Shown here: in pieces, positions 23,985-32,979 of the stretch
Numbering within the stretch: the stretch's first letter is position 1
Layout: each line of letters starts with the position of its first letter
Assembly (NCBI GenBank): GCA_045657945.1
Contig: JAZOUB010000015.1
Span: 186,001-250,000 of the forward strand
Direction: 5' to 3'
DNA length: 64,000 bases
DNA from: HGM04593 sp045657945
GTDB taxonomy: Bacteria > Bacteroidota > Bacteroidia > Bacteroidales > Bacteroidaceae
Translations under genes and position numbers: made by a program
The notes under the pieces: model-generated
The model's input: only the letters and a program-made list of their open reading frames with translations
What the model was told of the DNA's origin: nothing
Database searches by the model: none

Positions 23985-26897
23985 TTATTTTATAAAGATT
24001 TTGCTTGCTGTGGTTGTGCCGGCGTGCTGCACTGTTACGATGTACAGTCCCTTTGCAATTGTAATTGTGTTGTCTGTGCCGTGGTAAACCTCGCGGCCAT
24101 CGGTGCTATAGACGGTTGTTACAGCATCCTCTGTCAATACCTTTATACACTTGTCTCCGGCACAAACAGTTGTCGCCGACTCTCTGTCAATGCTCTCTAT
24201 TGATGTTTCATCGCACACCCAGAAATAGCCGTTGCCGGGGAATGTAAGCGTGTTGTTTGAAATGTCGCCTATTTTCTTTTTGTTGGCATCATTGTAAGTC
24301 ATGGCCAATCTGTATTTATTGAGTGCAATGGTTGATTTTGTGTTGCAGTCAAGTGTAAACTCTGTTGTTTCTCCTTTTTTAAGTGATACTGCAACAAATT
24401 CACTTCTGACATTGTAGCTCAAGCCGTGTGCAATGTTAACTCTTATATATCCGTCAAAATCTCCATTCATGCATCCCAATGTCACTTTGGCTTTGAATGT
24501 GTTGCCCTGCAGGACATCCCGGCCGTCATTTATGACCATAATGTCGCTTACATACGGAATTGGAGCCGATGTGGCGCTGATGTTCATTGTGCAGGTTGCC
24601 GCAGATTGTTTTATAGCCTCCCAACCGTTTTTGCCTAATTTGCAAATTATAACATTGTAGCTGCCCGGCTTTATGACAGGGAAGTAGTCGTTATTTGAGA
24701 GTTTTATCTCCATGCTCTCGCCCTTTCCAATGTTTTTGAAATCTTCTTTGGCAACAACATGGCGATTTCCGTTCTCCTTGTTTTCAAGTACAATGCCAAG
24801 ACCTCCTGTGAAGTTGTCGTCGCTGCTTGAGATGTTTTTTACAGTGGCTGTAATCTCGGCTTTTTCGCCCCAGGTTATTGATTTTGCACTCAAAGCTGTG
24901 GTTGAGAGTACAAGGCCGTCGGGCAATGGGCTTATATCTATGTCATTGCTTCGTCCGGCAATATCCTGCAGTGTCGCCTTGTCTACATCCATAGATCTGT
25001 CGGTATATTGGTTTTTAATGTTATACTTGAACGAGATGAAATATTTTCCGTTGTCGGGGAACATGTATGAGGTGCTGAAACTTGCAAGGATGTCCCTGTC
25101 GTCGTATACCTGAATCAGCACAGCCTCAGATGTGAGTTGTGTGCTGCTGTAGGTGTTGTCACTTTGCAATTTGTTTATCACTGGGACAATAAGGACTGTT
25201 GCGCTCTTGCCGTTGTTTGTCCTGAATTCGGCATCAAAAGCCAATCTGTCACCATTCATCTGGGGTGTGGTGTGGTACTTGAAGTCGGTTACTTCAACTT
25301 CCGGGAGTTCCTTGCGCAGGGTTACGGAATTGTCGCCAACCTCCAGTATCAAGCCATTGTCGGCGCCACGGGCTACATAAATGTTCTCGCCATTGTCGTC
25401 CGAATAGCAAACCTTGATCTTGTATATTCCTTTTTCAAGGTAATCCTCGTCCTGTTGGTTTTTGCTTACACTGAAATAGATGTAATATCCTAAACCTCCG
25501 TTGAAAGGTGTAACTTGCGGGTCGCCAATTTGTGAAACGTAACTTTTGCCGTCTTTTTCTGCACTGATATACATTGTCATGTTGATGTTTGAGTGTGACC
25601 AGTTGAGCAGGCCTGCTTCAAACCTTGTTGTTGCCACTCCGTTTTTGTCATATTTTACAGTCTGCTCAAGCAGAGTGGCTGGATTTTCGCTTGCTGTAGC
25701 ATCCACAACATCCATTATGTATACAACCGGAGTGCCTGCGGTGTCGGGTTCGTCTTTTCCGCGTGGATGTATGTATGCAACCACTGCTTGTGAAACGTTG
25801 TAACGGCCATCTCCACCTCCTATTCCGGTTCCTTCGGGCGACATGTAGGTCATGTCGAAATAGCCGTTGAATGCCCCGCTCCATCCCCAGTCGATGTGCA
25901 AAAGGTCATTCTCGTCGATACCGTCACATACGAATGCATGTCCGCTACTGTAGGACTGGCTGTGTCCTGTATAAAGCAAGGGTTGGCGTGCTTCGAGGTT
26001 CTCCCTGATGATAGAGATGTACTCCTCCTCGGTGTACTCGCTACGGTTAACAACTGTGGCATCGGGCGAGTAGTCGAATGTGTTCACAAGGGCATATGAT
26101 GCGTATACAGCACTACTTCCTGTGCCGCTTGGATCGTAACTGCTTTGGATGGCCTTACCCACATCGACCATAAGTAGAGCCACGGCTTTGGCCTCCTCAT
26201 CGGTGTAACTATCGCGATAGTTGGGCAGCATTTTGTCCCAGCTGTATATGTGAGAAGAAGTGTTGATATACTCCTCCTTGCCGCTGATGTTGTTTTGCCA
26301 GGTAATGTTGGCCGATGGTTTCCTTGGCCACTCGTGGAACTTCATTATCTGTGCCATGGCAGTCGCTGTACAGCCTGTTGGTGTCTTCTGGCCATTGACC
26401 TCGGGGCACATGTTGTTGTATGGTGCCGACTGGTCCCAGGTTGTCTGCAACATTGGGGCAACTGCTCTCTTGCCTGTTTTCGTGGCTCTTTGTGCCGGTG
26501 TGGCCTTTCCTGCGCGCACATCATCGACATACATGCTGTATTCGTTGAGCCATTCAACGAGTGCTGCCGGCATTTCGCTGTTTTCGTCTGTATATTCGGT
26601 TGAATAACCCACAATTGGAGCAAGTGCATCGTCGCCAGATACAATGATGAATCCCTGATTGCTCCCGTGTGTGTAGATGTAGTATTGGGGATTGCTCTCC
26701 TTGATGTTGATTCTGCTTCCGGCCTTTGCCATTTTGCTAGGAGACTGCAATATCAGATGCTCTGCTTGGGTATGCTGGAATTTGGAATTCCAGAAGTTTA
26801 TTGCTATCTCGCCGGCCTTTTCGGGGTCGATAGGGTTTGCAAAAACCGTGATTGTCAATGATAGTGACAATAGTAAAAGTGCTGTAAATCTTTTCAT
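23985..26897 (-). CDS. C10-family (streptopain-like) cysteine peptidase with T9SS sorting domain
   Basis: The 970-residue protein has a signal peptide (about 1-20) and a Spi-like propeptide (to about 145; QYYIYTHGSNQGFIIVSGDDALAPIVGYS). The C10 catalytic domain follows: Cys176 in TPTGCTATAMAQIM, His320 in SSGHAFVCDG, and HIDWGWSG. About 500 residues of beta-sandwich repeats come next, ending in a C-terminal T9SS-type domain (DGREVYHGTDN, KGLYIVTVQHAG, SKIFIK). It should be exported by Sec, then across the outer membrane by T9SS. Relatives include interpain A of Prevotella and PrtT of Porphyromonas, proteases linked to heme release from host proteins. It is divergent from a TonB-dependent receptor gene. 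Confidence 0.92.
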   Translation of the reverse strand: MKRFTALLLLSLSLTITVFANPIDPEKAGEIAINFWNSKFQHTQAEHLILQSPSKMAKAGSRINIKESNPQYYIYTHGSNQGFIIVSGDDALAPIVGYSTEYTDENSEMPAALVEWLNEYSMYVDDVRAGKATPAQRATKTGKRAVAPMLQTTWDQSAPYNNMCPEVNGQKTPTGCTATAMAQIMKFHEWPRKPSANITWQNNISGKEEYINTSSHIYSWDKMLPNYRDSYTDEEAKAVALLMVDVGKAIQSSYDPSGTGSSAVYASYALVNTFDYSPDATVVNRSEYTEEEYISIIRENLEARQPLLYTGHSQSYSSGHAFVCDGIDENDLLHIDWGWSGAFNGYFDMTYMSPEGTGIGGGDGRYNVSQAVVAYIHPRGKDEPDTAGTPVVYIMDVVDATASENPATLLEQTVKYDKNGVATTRFEAGLLNWSHSNINMTMYISAEKDGKSYVSQIGDPQVTPFNGGLGYYIYFSVSKNQQDEDYLEKGIYKIKVCYSDDNGENIYVARGADNGLILEVGDNSVTLRKELPEVEVTDFKYHTTPQMNGDRLAFDAEFRTNNGKSATVLIVPVINKLQSDNTYSSTQLTSEAVLIQVYDDRDILASFSTSYMFPDNGKYFISFKYNIKNQYTDRSMDVDKATLQDIAGRSNDIDISPLPDGLVLSTTALSAKSITWGEKAEITATVKNISSSDDNFTGGLGIVLENKENGNRHVVAKEDFKNIGKGESMEIKLSNNDYFPVIKPGSYNVIICKLGKNGWEAIKQSAATCTMNISATSAPIPYVSDIMVINDGRDVLQGNTFKAKVTLGCMNGDFDGYIRVNIAHGLSYNVRSEFVAVSLKKGETTEFTLDCNTKSTIALNKYRLAMTYNDANKKKIGDISNNTLTFPGNGYFWVCDETSIESIDRESATTVCAGDKCIKVLTEDAVTTVYSTDGREVYHGTDNTITIAKGLYIVTVQHAGTTTASKIFIK

Positions 26898-26926
26898 TTT
26901 TCTGTCGTTTAGGTAGTCATAGGTCG

Positions 26927-26957
26927 CAAAAGTAGGATTTATGGTTTATGTTTCCAA
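26927..26957 (-). promoter_or_regulatory. Promoter of the C10 peptidase gene
   Basis: The minus strand has TTGG (26954-26957), a 19-bp spacer and TACTTTTG (26927-26934), an exact TAnnTTTG match. The start site would be about 23 nt upstream of the ATG at 26897. Confidence 0.7.
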
Positions 26958-27061
26958 GTTTTTGTAAACATTTTGTATGTTTTTGTTGAGATTGCCGCAT
27001 CGGATGGCTCTTTTTTGAGATATTTTGTTAATCAACCTGTCTTTTTTAACAATTTGTTGCG

Positions 27062-27093
27062 ATTGTACCGTTTTTCTTGTATTTGTAATTTTG
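27062..27093 (+). promoter_or_regulatory. Promoter of the TonB-dependent receptor gene
   Basis: ATTG (27062-27065), a 20-bp spacer and TAATTTTG (27086-27093) fit the Bacteroidota consensus. The leader to ATG 27128 is about 28 nt, too short for a cobalamin riboswitch. Confidence 0.65.
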
Positions 27094-27127
27094 CAGCCGT
27101 AAAAAATAAAAAAGGATAAAATTATAT

Positions 27128-29428
27128 ATGAAAAGAACATTTACAACATTTTTGCTTTCTCTCTGCGCCATGTTGCTGTTTGCAAGCGACCCGGTTGTCA
27201 TTAAGGAGGGAAACAGAATTATGGGTCACATTATTGAGGATGTGACCGAGGAGAATATTGCCTTTGCAGCTGTGCTTATAGTTGAAACCGGTGATGGAAC
27301 AACCAGTAACGAGGAGGGACAGTTCTCGTTTACTAACCTTGCGCCTGGTAAATATACCTTGCGTGCAACAGCGATGGGATATGAGACAATGACCAAGGAG
27401 GTTGTCGTGAGTAAGGACTATACAGCTGTGGTACATTTTAAACTGAAGAGTGACAATTTCGTGATTGACGAGGTGGTTGTGTCGGCTAACCGTAACGAAA
27501 TCAGCCGCAAAGATGCGCCGGTTGTGGTGTCGGTGGCTGCATTGCCACTATTTGAGGCAGTGAACTCGGTCGATTTAGCAAAGAGTCTTAACTATGTTAC
27601 GGGATTGCGTGTCGAGAACAATTGCCAGAACTGCGGTTTCCCACAGGTGCGCATAAATGGTCTCGAAGGTCCATATTCACAGGTGCTCATTAACAGCCGC
27701 CCGGTAGTGAGTGCTTTAAGCGGTGTGTATGGCCTTGAACAGATACCTGTGAACATGATTGAGCGTGTGGAGGTTGTACGTGGCGGAGGCTCGGCGCTTT
27801 TTGGTGCAAATGCGGTGGGTGGAACGGTAAATATCATTACCAAAGATCCGGTAAGCAACTCTTTCTCAGTGACAAGTAATTTCGCAGGCTATGGCGGACG
27901 TTCATGGGAACAAAGCGTGGGTGCAAATGTGTCGCTCGTCTCGCCCGATAATAAATACGGTATGGCTGTATATGCCAACTACCGCAACCGTAATCCATAT
28001 GACCACGACGGTGACGGTTTCTCAGAGCTTGGAAAGCTGAGCATGAATACCTTTGGTATGCGTACATATTACCGTCCATCATACAACGGACGTCTGAGTT
28101 TGGAATACCACACAACTAACGAGTTGCGTCGTGGAGGCAACAAGTTTGACCTGCAGCCGCATGAAAGTGACATTACGGAGCAGACAAAACATATAATCAA
28201 TAGCGGTGGTGTGTCGTACGACCATGGGTGGGATGGTTACAAACATAAGCTCTCTGTGTTTGCATCGTTGCAGCATATTGACCGCGACAGCTATTATGGC
28301 GCGCAGCGCGACCCTAATGCATATGGCAAGACCGACGATCTCACTTGGGTTTCCGGTGCCACATATACTTGGCAGATAGGCAAACTGCTCTTTTCACCGG
28401 CAACATTCATGAGTGGTGTGGAGTATCAGGAGAACCGCCTACACGATATAATGACCGGCTACGACCGCGATATGCGCCAGGATGTGCGCATAGGTAGCGC
28501 CTTCGTGCAGAACGAGTGGAACGCCCGCTATTTCTCGCTGTTGTTGGGATTGCGAATGGACAAACATAATCTAATTGAAAAGCCAATCTTCAGTCCACGT
28601 GTGAATTTCCTTTACAAGCCGCTAAAGAATTTACAGGCACGTCTTACCTATTCGACTGGTTTTCGTGCTCCACAGGCATATGACGAGGACTTGCACGTGA
28701 CAGCCGTTGGTGGCGAGGGTGTGCAGATTGAACTTGCCGATGGTCTCAAGGAGGAGCGCTCCAATAGCTTCAGTGGTTCTGTAGATTGGACAACTACATT
28801 CGGGCACTGGCAGGCCAATGTGCTTGTTGAGGGATTCTACACAGGATTGAACAATGTGTTCGTGCTTGAGGATGTGGGTGTAAATGACCAAGGGCATGCC
28901 ATCAAGGAGCGTCGTAACGGTGCCGGCGCACGTGTGTATGGTGCAAACATCGATGCAAGGATTGCGCATGGAAAAGAGTTTTCTTTGCAAATGGGCTTCA
29001 CGGCACAGCGTAGCCGCTACAAACAGCCTGAGGCGTGGACCGAGGTGGATGGCGTTGCGCTCACCACAAAGCGCATGATGCGTACCCCCGATTATTATGG
29101 CTACTTTACGATAATGTCGTCACCCGTGAAGAAACTGGATCTTTCACTCTCGGGAACATATACCGGTTCTATGATTGTTCCGCACTATGCCGGTTACATT
29201 GAGAGCGACCGTATGGAAACAACTCCCGATTTCTTCGACCTCAACTTCAAGGTGGGCTATACATTCATTCTTCATGATCATATCAACCTGCAGCTCAATG
29301 CCGGTGTGCAGAATATCTTCAACAGTTTCCAACGAGATCTTGATAAGGGTGAGTTCCGTGATTCGGGTTACTTCTATGGACCTACACAGCCAAGGACTTA
29401 TTTTGTGGGAATTAAAATAACCCACTAA
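27128..29428 (+). CDS. TonB-dependent outer-membrane receptor
   Basis: The 766-residue protein has a signal peptide (about 1-20), a carboxypeptidase-regulatory-like domain (about 35-105; GQFSFTNLAPGKYTLRATAMGYE), a plug domain (about 115-240; DEVVVSANR, INGLEGPYSQVLI, VEVVRGGGSALFGANAVGGTVNIITK), and a 22-strand barrel ending in PRTYFVGIKITH. There is no SusD partner, so a SusC-type glycan importer is unlikely. A CxxC pair (NCQNCGF) sits in the plug. This set of motifs is typical of FepA/HmuR/BtuB-like receptors for siderophores, heme or corrinoids. The divergent interpain-like protease favours heme, as an inference. Confidence 0.9.
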   Translation: MKRTFTTFLLSLCAMLLFASDPVVIKEGNRIMGHIIEDVTEENIAFAAVLIVETGDGTTSNEEGQFSFTNLAPGKYTLRATAMGYETMTKEVVVSKDYTAVVHFKLKSDNFVIDEVVVSANRNEISRKDAPVVVSVAALPLFEAVNSVDLAKSLNYVTGLRVENNCQNCGFPQVRINGLEGPYSQVLINSRPVVSALSGVYGLEQIPVNMIERVEVVRGGGSALFGANAVGGTVNIITKDPVSNSFSVTSNFAGYGGRSWEQSVGANVSLVSPDNKYGMAVYANYRNRNPYDHDGDGFSELGKLSMNTFGMRTYYRPSYNGRLSLEYHTTNELRRGGNKFDLQPHESDITEQTKHIINSGGVSYDHGWDGYKHKLSVFASLQHIDRDSYYGAQRDPNAYGKTDDLTWVSGATYTWQIGKLLFSPATFMSGVEYQENRLHDIMTGYDRDMRQDVRIGSAFVQNEWNARYFSLLLGLRMDKHNLIEKPIFSPRVNFLYKPLKNLQARLTYSTGFRAPQAYDEDLHVTAVGGEGVQIELADGLKEERSNSFSGSVDWTTTFGHWQANVLVEGFYTGLNNVFVLEDVGVNDQGHAIKERRNGAGARVYGANIDARIAHGKEFSLQMGFTAQRSRYKQPEAWTEVDGVALTTKRMMRTPDYYGYFTIMSSPVKKLDLSLSGTYTGSMIVPHYAGYIESDRMETTPDFFDLNFKVGYTFILHDHINLQLNAGVQNIFNSFQRDLDKGEFRDSGYFYGPTQPRTYFVGIKITH

Positions 29429-29555
29429 AAAAAGAGGATGAGACAAAAGTTATTTAGCAAAGAGAACACCCTCTGCCAGAGTGTATCCTGACAGGGGGCG
29501 CTTGTTCTAAAAGTGGGCTTTGGGGGCACCTCTCAGTAACTCATGAATTCATAAA

Positions 29556-30050
29556 TTACATGTCAATTACAACAGTCTCTCCTTTTCCCAGCGAGACCTG
29601 TACATTGATTATGCGTTGGTTGCTGCTGCCACGGAAGTGTAGCTCCTCGTCTTTCAGGGCTTCGATAAAGCGGCCATCAACAAGCACGTCTATCTGTTCC
29701 AGCAGTGCCTTCTGTGCAGGCATCCTCAACAAATCCTCGAAGAGGTATCCGGTGTAGCACCAGATGTTCTTGTTGCTATGTCGCTTGATGGCCTTGGCAA
29801 GTTCTGTAAATCCCAATGGTTGGAACATTGGGTCGCCACCCGAGAAGGTGACATCGGCAAAGGGGTCATCAAGAATAACTTTCAGTATCTCCTCAATTTC
29901 AACCGGGTGTCCGTTGTCAATATTCCATGACTGTGGGTTGTGGCAACCGGGGCAGTGGTGAGGACAACCCGAAGAATAGACCGAGGTGCGAAACCCCGGT
30001 CCATCTACTGTTGTATCTTCCACTATCTCAAGAATGGAGATTGTTGCCAT
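29556..30050 (-). CDS. nrdG: Anaerobic ribonucleotide reductase activase (radical SAM)
   Basis: The 164-residue radical SAM protein generates the glycyl radical on NrdD. The [4Fe-4S] motif is C29-x3-C33-x2-C36 (SGCPHHCPGCHN). It is followed by the GG(D/E) motif VTFSGGDPMFQP that binds the S-adenosylmethionine amino group. Length fits the family. It follows nrdD by 91 bp on the same strand. The convergent receptor gene ends 127 bp away; between them 29463-29508 can form a loose AGAACA/TGTTCT hairpin but no clear terminator. Confidence 0.95.
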   Translation of the reverse strand: MATISILEIVEDTTVDGPGFRTSVYSSGCPHHCPGCHNPQSWNIDNGHPVEIEEILKVILDDPFADVTFSGGDPMFQPLGFTELAKAIKRHSNKNIWCYTGYLFEDLLRMPAQKALLEQIDVLVDGRFIEALKDEELHFRGSSNQRIINVQVSLGKGETVVIDM

Positions 30051-30141
30051 ATCTTTATTGAATAAAAGCCCTATTTTGTTTTTTGTGATTCCTCACATAA
30101 AGTTCGGAATAACAACACTTGTAGTTAAGGGCATTGTTGTT

Positions 30142-32349
30142 TTACTCGTGTATTACGCGGTCGTTAAGTTCCGATAGCTTTGCCTTGTTCCAACGGTCGG
30201 TAGTTCCTACAAGGTAACCGGTGATGCGCTGCAGTTTGTCAAGGTTCTTGCTGCCACACTTTGGACACTCCTCAAGGTTCTTTGTCGAGTTCTCGAAACC
30301 GCAGTCGAGACAACGGTTGCGGTTGTGATTCACGGAGCCGTAACCGATGTTGTACTGATCCATCATGTCAACCACCTTCATGATAGCTTCGGGGTTGTGT
30401 GTTGCGTCGCCGTCAATCTCGACATAGAAGATGTGGCCACCACCAGTAAGTGCGTGGTAAGGCGCTTCAACCTCGGCCTTGTGGCGTGCGCTGCACTTAT
30501 AATATACAGGTACATGGTTACTGTTGGTGTAGTAGTCGCGGTCTGTAATGCCCGGGAGAACACCAAAGCGCTTGCGGTCGCCACGTGTAAAGCGTCCTGA
30601 GAGGCCCTCGGCAGGCGTTGCAAGGATGCTGTAGTTGTGCTGGTACTGCTCGGCGAAATCGTTAGCACGGTCACGCATATAAGTAACGATGCGTACACCA
30701 AGTTCCTGTGCTTCCTCGCTCTCGCCGTGATGCTTGCCAATCAATGCTACAAGACACTCGGCAAGGCCAATGAAACCAATACCCAATGTGCCCTGGTTGA
30801 TTACTGGTGCAATTGTGCCGTTTGGCTTGAGGTTCTCGCTACCAACCCAAAGTGCCGACATGAGCAACGGGAACTGCTTAGCAAAAGCTGTCTTCTGGAA
30901 CTCCATACGCTCGTGCAACTGACGTGCTGTGATGTCGAGCAGGCCGTCGAGTTTTGCAAAGAACATAGAGATTCTCTCCTCCTTGTTTGCAATATCCATA
31001 CATTCGATAGCCAAACGTACGATGTTGATTGTTGAGAATGAGAGGTTTCCGCGACCTACAGATGTCTTGGGGCCGAAACGGTTCTCGAACACGCGTGTAC
31101 GGCAACCCATTGTAGCAACCTCGTGCATGTAGCGTTTGGGGTCGTCGGCTCTCCACTCTTCGCTCTGGTTGAATGTAGCGTCAAGGTTAAGGAAGTTAGG
31201 GAAAAAACGGCGTGCTGTAACCTTGCAGGCAAGCTGGTAAAGGTCGTAGTTGCGGTCATCGGGCAAGTAGCTTACACCGCGTTTCTTCTTCCATATCTGA
31301 ATTGGGAATATTGCTGTCTCGCCATTACCCACACCACGGTATGTGCTGTTGAGTAATTCGCGGATGATGCAACGGCCTTCGGCCGATGTATCTGTACCAT
31401 AGTTGATAGAACTGAATACAACCTGGTTGCCACCGCGTGAGTGGATTGTGTTCATATTGTGGATAAATGCCTCCATTGCCTGATGTACACGGGCAACAGT
31501 CTTGTTCATCGCGTGTTGCAAAATACGTTCGTCTCCACTGAGGAAATCAAGTGGCTGGATGATGTAGTCCTCGACCTCCTTGTTGTAGAGGTGTGAGTAA
31601 TTGGCACCTGTGAGTTCCTCAATGGCCTTTAACTCTTCGATGAAGCTTGTGCGTACGTATGGCGCGAGGTAGAAGTCGAAAGCCGGGATAGCCTGACCGC
31701 CGTGCATCTCGTTCTGTGCAGTCTCCATTGATATGCAGGCAATGATACTTGCTGTCTCAATGCGCTTGGCTGGGCGTGACTCACCGTGACCGGCGTTGAA
31801 ACCGTTCAGCAGAATGTTGTCGAGCGGATGCTGGCAACAGGTGAGGCTCTTGGTCGGGTAGTAGTCCTTGTCGTGGATGTGCAGGTAGTTGTTGTGTACT
31901 GCATCTACGACGCTCTCGCTCAACAAGAAGTCGTCAACGAAAGGCTTTGTGGTCTCGCTCGCGAATTTCATCATCATTCCGGCCGGAGTGTCGGCGTTCA
32001 TGTTGGCGTTCTCGCGGGTTACATCGTTCGACTGGATGTTGATAATCTCCTGGAACATGTCCCTTGTCTTCGCCTTGCGGGCAATGCGACGCTGGTTGCG
32101 GTATGCAATGTACTTTTGAGCTACATCCTTGCGGCTACTCTTCATGAGCTCCAATTCAACCATGTCCTGAATGTCCTCAACCGTCATTTGCGCATCTCCC
32201 TTGAAAGAGATGTGGTCTGTAATCTGGCGGATAAGTGACATGTCCTCACCCTTGTCGGTGTGGAGCATGGCCTTACGGATAGCTGTGATAATCTTTTCTT
32301 CATTAAAGCCGACGATGCGCCCGTCGCGCTTAACAACAGTCTGAATCAT
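30142..32349 (-). CDS. nrdD: Anaerobic ribonucleoside-triphosphate reductase, class III
   Basis: The 735-residue oxygen-sensitive enzyme reduces NTPs to dNTPs. It has an N-terminal ATP-cone (about 1-95; VVKRDGRIVGFNEEKIITAIRKAM), a catalytic barrel, a C-terminal zinc site (CLDCGFENSTKNLEECPKCGS) and the glycyl-radical loop RITGYLVGTTDRWN near the C-terminus. The radical glycine should be the one in GYLVG. nrdG follows. This points to strictly anaerobic DNA synthesis, in line with frdCAB. Confidence 0.97.
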   Translation of the reverse strand: MIQTVVKRDGRIVGFNEEKIITAIRKAMLHTDKGEDMSLIRQITDHISFKGDAQMTVEDIQDMVELELMKSSRKDVAQKYIAYRNQRRIARKAKTRDMFQEIINIQSNDVTRENANMNADTPAGMMMKFASETTKPFVDDFLLSESVVDAVHNNYLHIHDKDYYPTKSLTCCQHPLDNILLNGFNAGHGESRPAKRIETASIIACISMETAQNEMHGGQAIPAFDFYLAPYVRTSFIEELKAIEELTGANYSHLYNKEVEDYIIQPLDFLSGDERILQHAMNKTVARVHQAMEAFIHNMNTIHSRGGNQVVFSSINYGTDTSAEGRCIIRELLNSTYRGVGNGETAIFPIQIWKKKRGVSYLPDDRNYDLYQLACKVTARRFFPNFLNLDATFNQSEEWRADDPKRYMHEVATMGCRTRVFENRFGPKTSVGRGNLSFSTINIVRLAIECMDIANKEERISMFFAKLDGLLDITARQLHERMEFQKTAFAKQFPLLMSALWVGSENLKPNGTIAPVINQGTLGIGFIGLAECLVALIGKHHGESEEAQELGVRIVTYMRDRANDFAEQYQHNYSILATPAEGLSGRFTRGDRKRFGVLPGITDRDYYTNSNHVPVYYKCSARHKAEVEAPYHALTGGGHIFYVEIDGDATHNPEAIMKVVDMMDQYNIGYGSVNHNRNRCLDCGFENSTKNLEECPKCGSKNLDKLQRITGYLVGTTDRWNKAKLSELNDRVIHE

Positions 32350-32472
32350 ATTTTGACAAGTTCTATAAATTACGAATTGAAAATACCCTTAAATTGGCAT
32401 GTTGAATATGTCTCAACCTAATTTTTAGAACCAGCCAATATTAAAGGATTTTTGTTTCCAAATAGAATAGTG

Positions 32473-32480
32473 CAAATATA
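32473..32480 (-). promoter_or_regulatory. Possible -7 element of nrdD
   Basis: The minus strand reads TATATTTG, an exact TAnnTTTG match, giving a leader of about 115 nt to the ATG at 32349. No good -33 element or NrdR box was found. Apart from this and the -7 of the next gene, the 323-bp gap 32350-32672 shows no gene. Confidence 0.4.
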
Positions 32481-32597
32481 ATTATTTCATGCAAATTACA
32501 GTGTTAAAAACAAACGGAATTTATCAACAATGAAAAAAAATATTGTTGGTGTATGCAGGACATATTTCTAATGATTTTTTTCATTAAAACGGCGCGG

Positions 32598-32605
32598 TAT
32601 TTTTG
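32598..32605 (+). promoter_or_regulatory. -7 element of the 57-residue membrane protein gene
   Basis: TATTTTTG, an exact TAnnTTTG match, 68 bp before the ATG at 32673. The -33 region is T-rich without a clear TTTG. Confidence 0.45.
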
Positions 32606-32672
32606 TGTTGTTGGAACTTTTTGCTACATTGCAGGCGGAAATACTCTATTGTTAATCTAAAAGCCTTTTGCT

Positions 32673-32846
32673 ATGACTGTGTGGATTGTAATAATTGGAG
32701 TTCTTGTTCTTGCCTTTGTCGCAAAGGCAATAGTAAAGCTTTATCGCAGGAAAAGCAATGCCGGGTATCACCCCGACATTTCCACAAGGAAACGCTTGAA
32801 ACGTTTTGTAAACCGTTTCAAGCATCTTGAAGGGATTGGAGATTAA
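32673..32846 (+). CDS. 57-residue single-helix membrane microprotein
   Basis: The reading frame ATG 32673 to TAA 32846 encodes 57 residues. The start MTVWIVIIGVLVLAF is an ideal transmembrane helix (about 2-20). A strongly basic tail follows (KLYRRKSNAGYH, TRKRLKRFVNRFKH), ending LEGIGD. By the positive-inside rule the tail should be cytoplasmic. A -7 element lies upstream and the frame has a sensible composition. An overlapping cysteine-rich frame (32603-32830) looks like a shadow. I do not recognise a family. The gap to fabK is 133 bp, with a possible -7 element there. Confidence 0.55.
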   Translation: MTVWIVIIGVLVLAFVAKAIVKLYRRKSNAGYHPDISTRKRLKRFVNRFKHLEGIGD

Positions 32847-32911
32847 AGTCTAAATGTATAGGCTTTTTGTTAAAGTGTGTTAACAAATATTATATCTTGG
32901 TTCAAATGTTA

Positions 32912-32919
32912 TACATTTG
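32912..32919 (+). promoter_or_regulatory. Possible -7 element of fabK
   Basis: TACATTTG matches TAnnTTTG, 61 bp before the ATG at 32980. No convincing -33 element. Confidence 0.4.
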
Positions 32920-32979
32920 TGGTGGTTTTTGAACTCACTATGTCAAAAACCGATTGTCTAACTTATATAATTAAGGAGT

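Noticed and set aside
26898..27127. Cobalamin riboswitch before the TonB-dependent receptor
   Set aside because: The leader is about 28 nt and no B12-box was found.
29429..29555. Structured RNA or mobile-element remnant between the receptor and nrdG genes
   Set aside because: Only a loose AGAACA/TGTTCT hairpin is present; no repeats of it were seen elsewhere.
32603..32830. 75-residue cysteine-rich plus-strand frame between nrdD and fabK
   Set aside because: The overlapping 57-residue frame has a clear membrane helix and basic tail and fits a real protein better.
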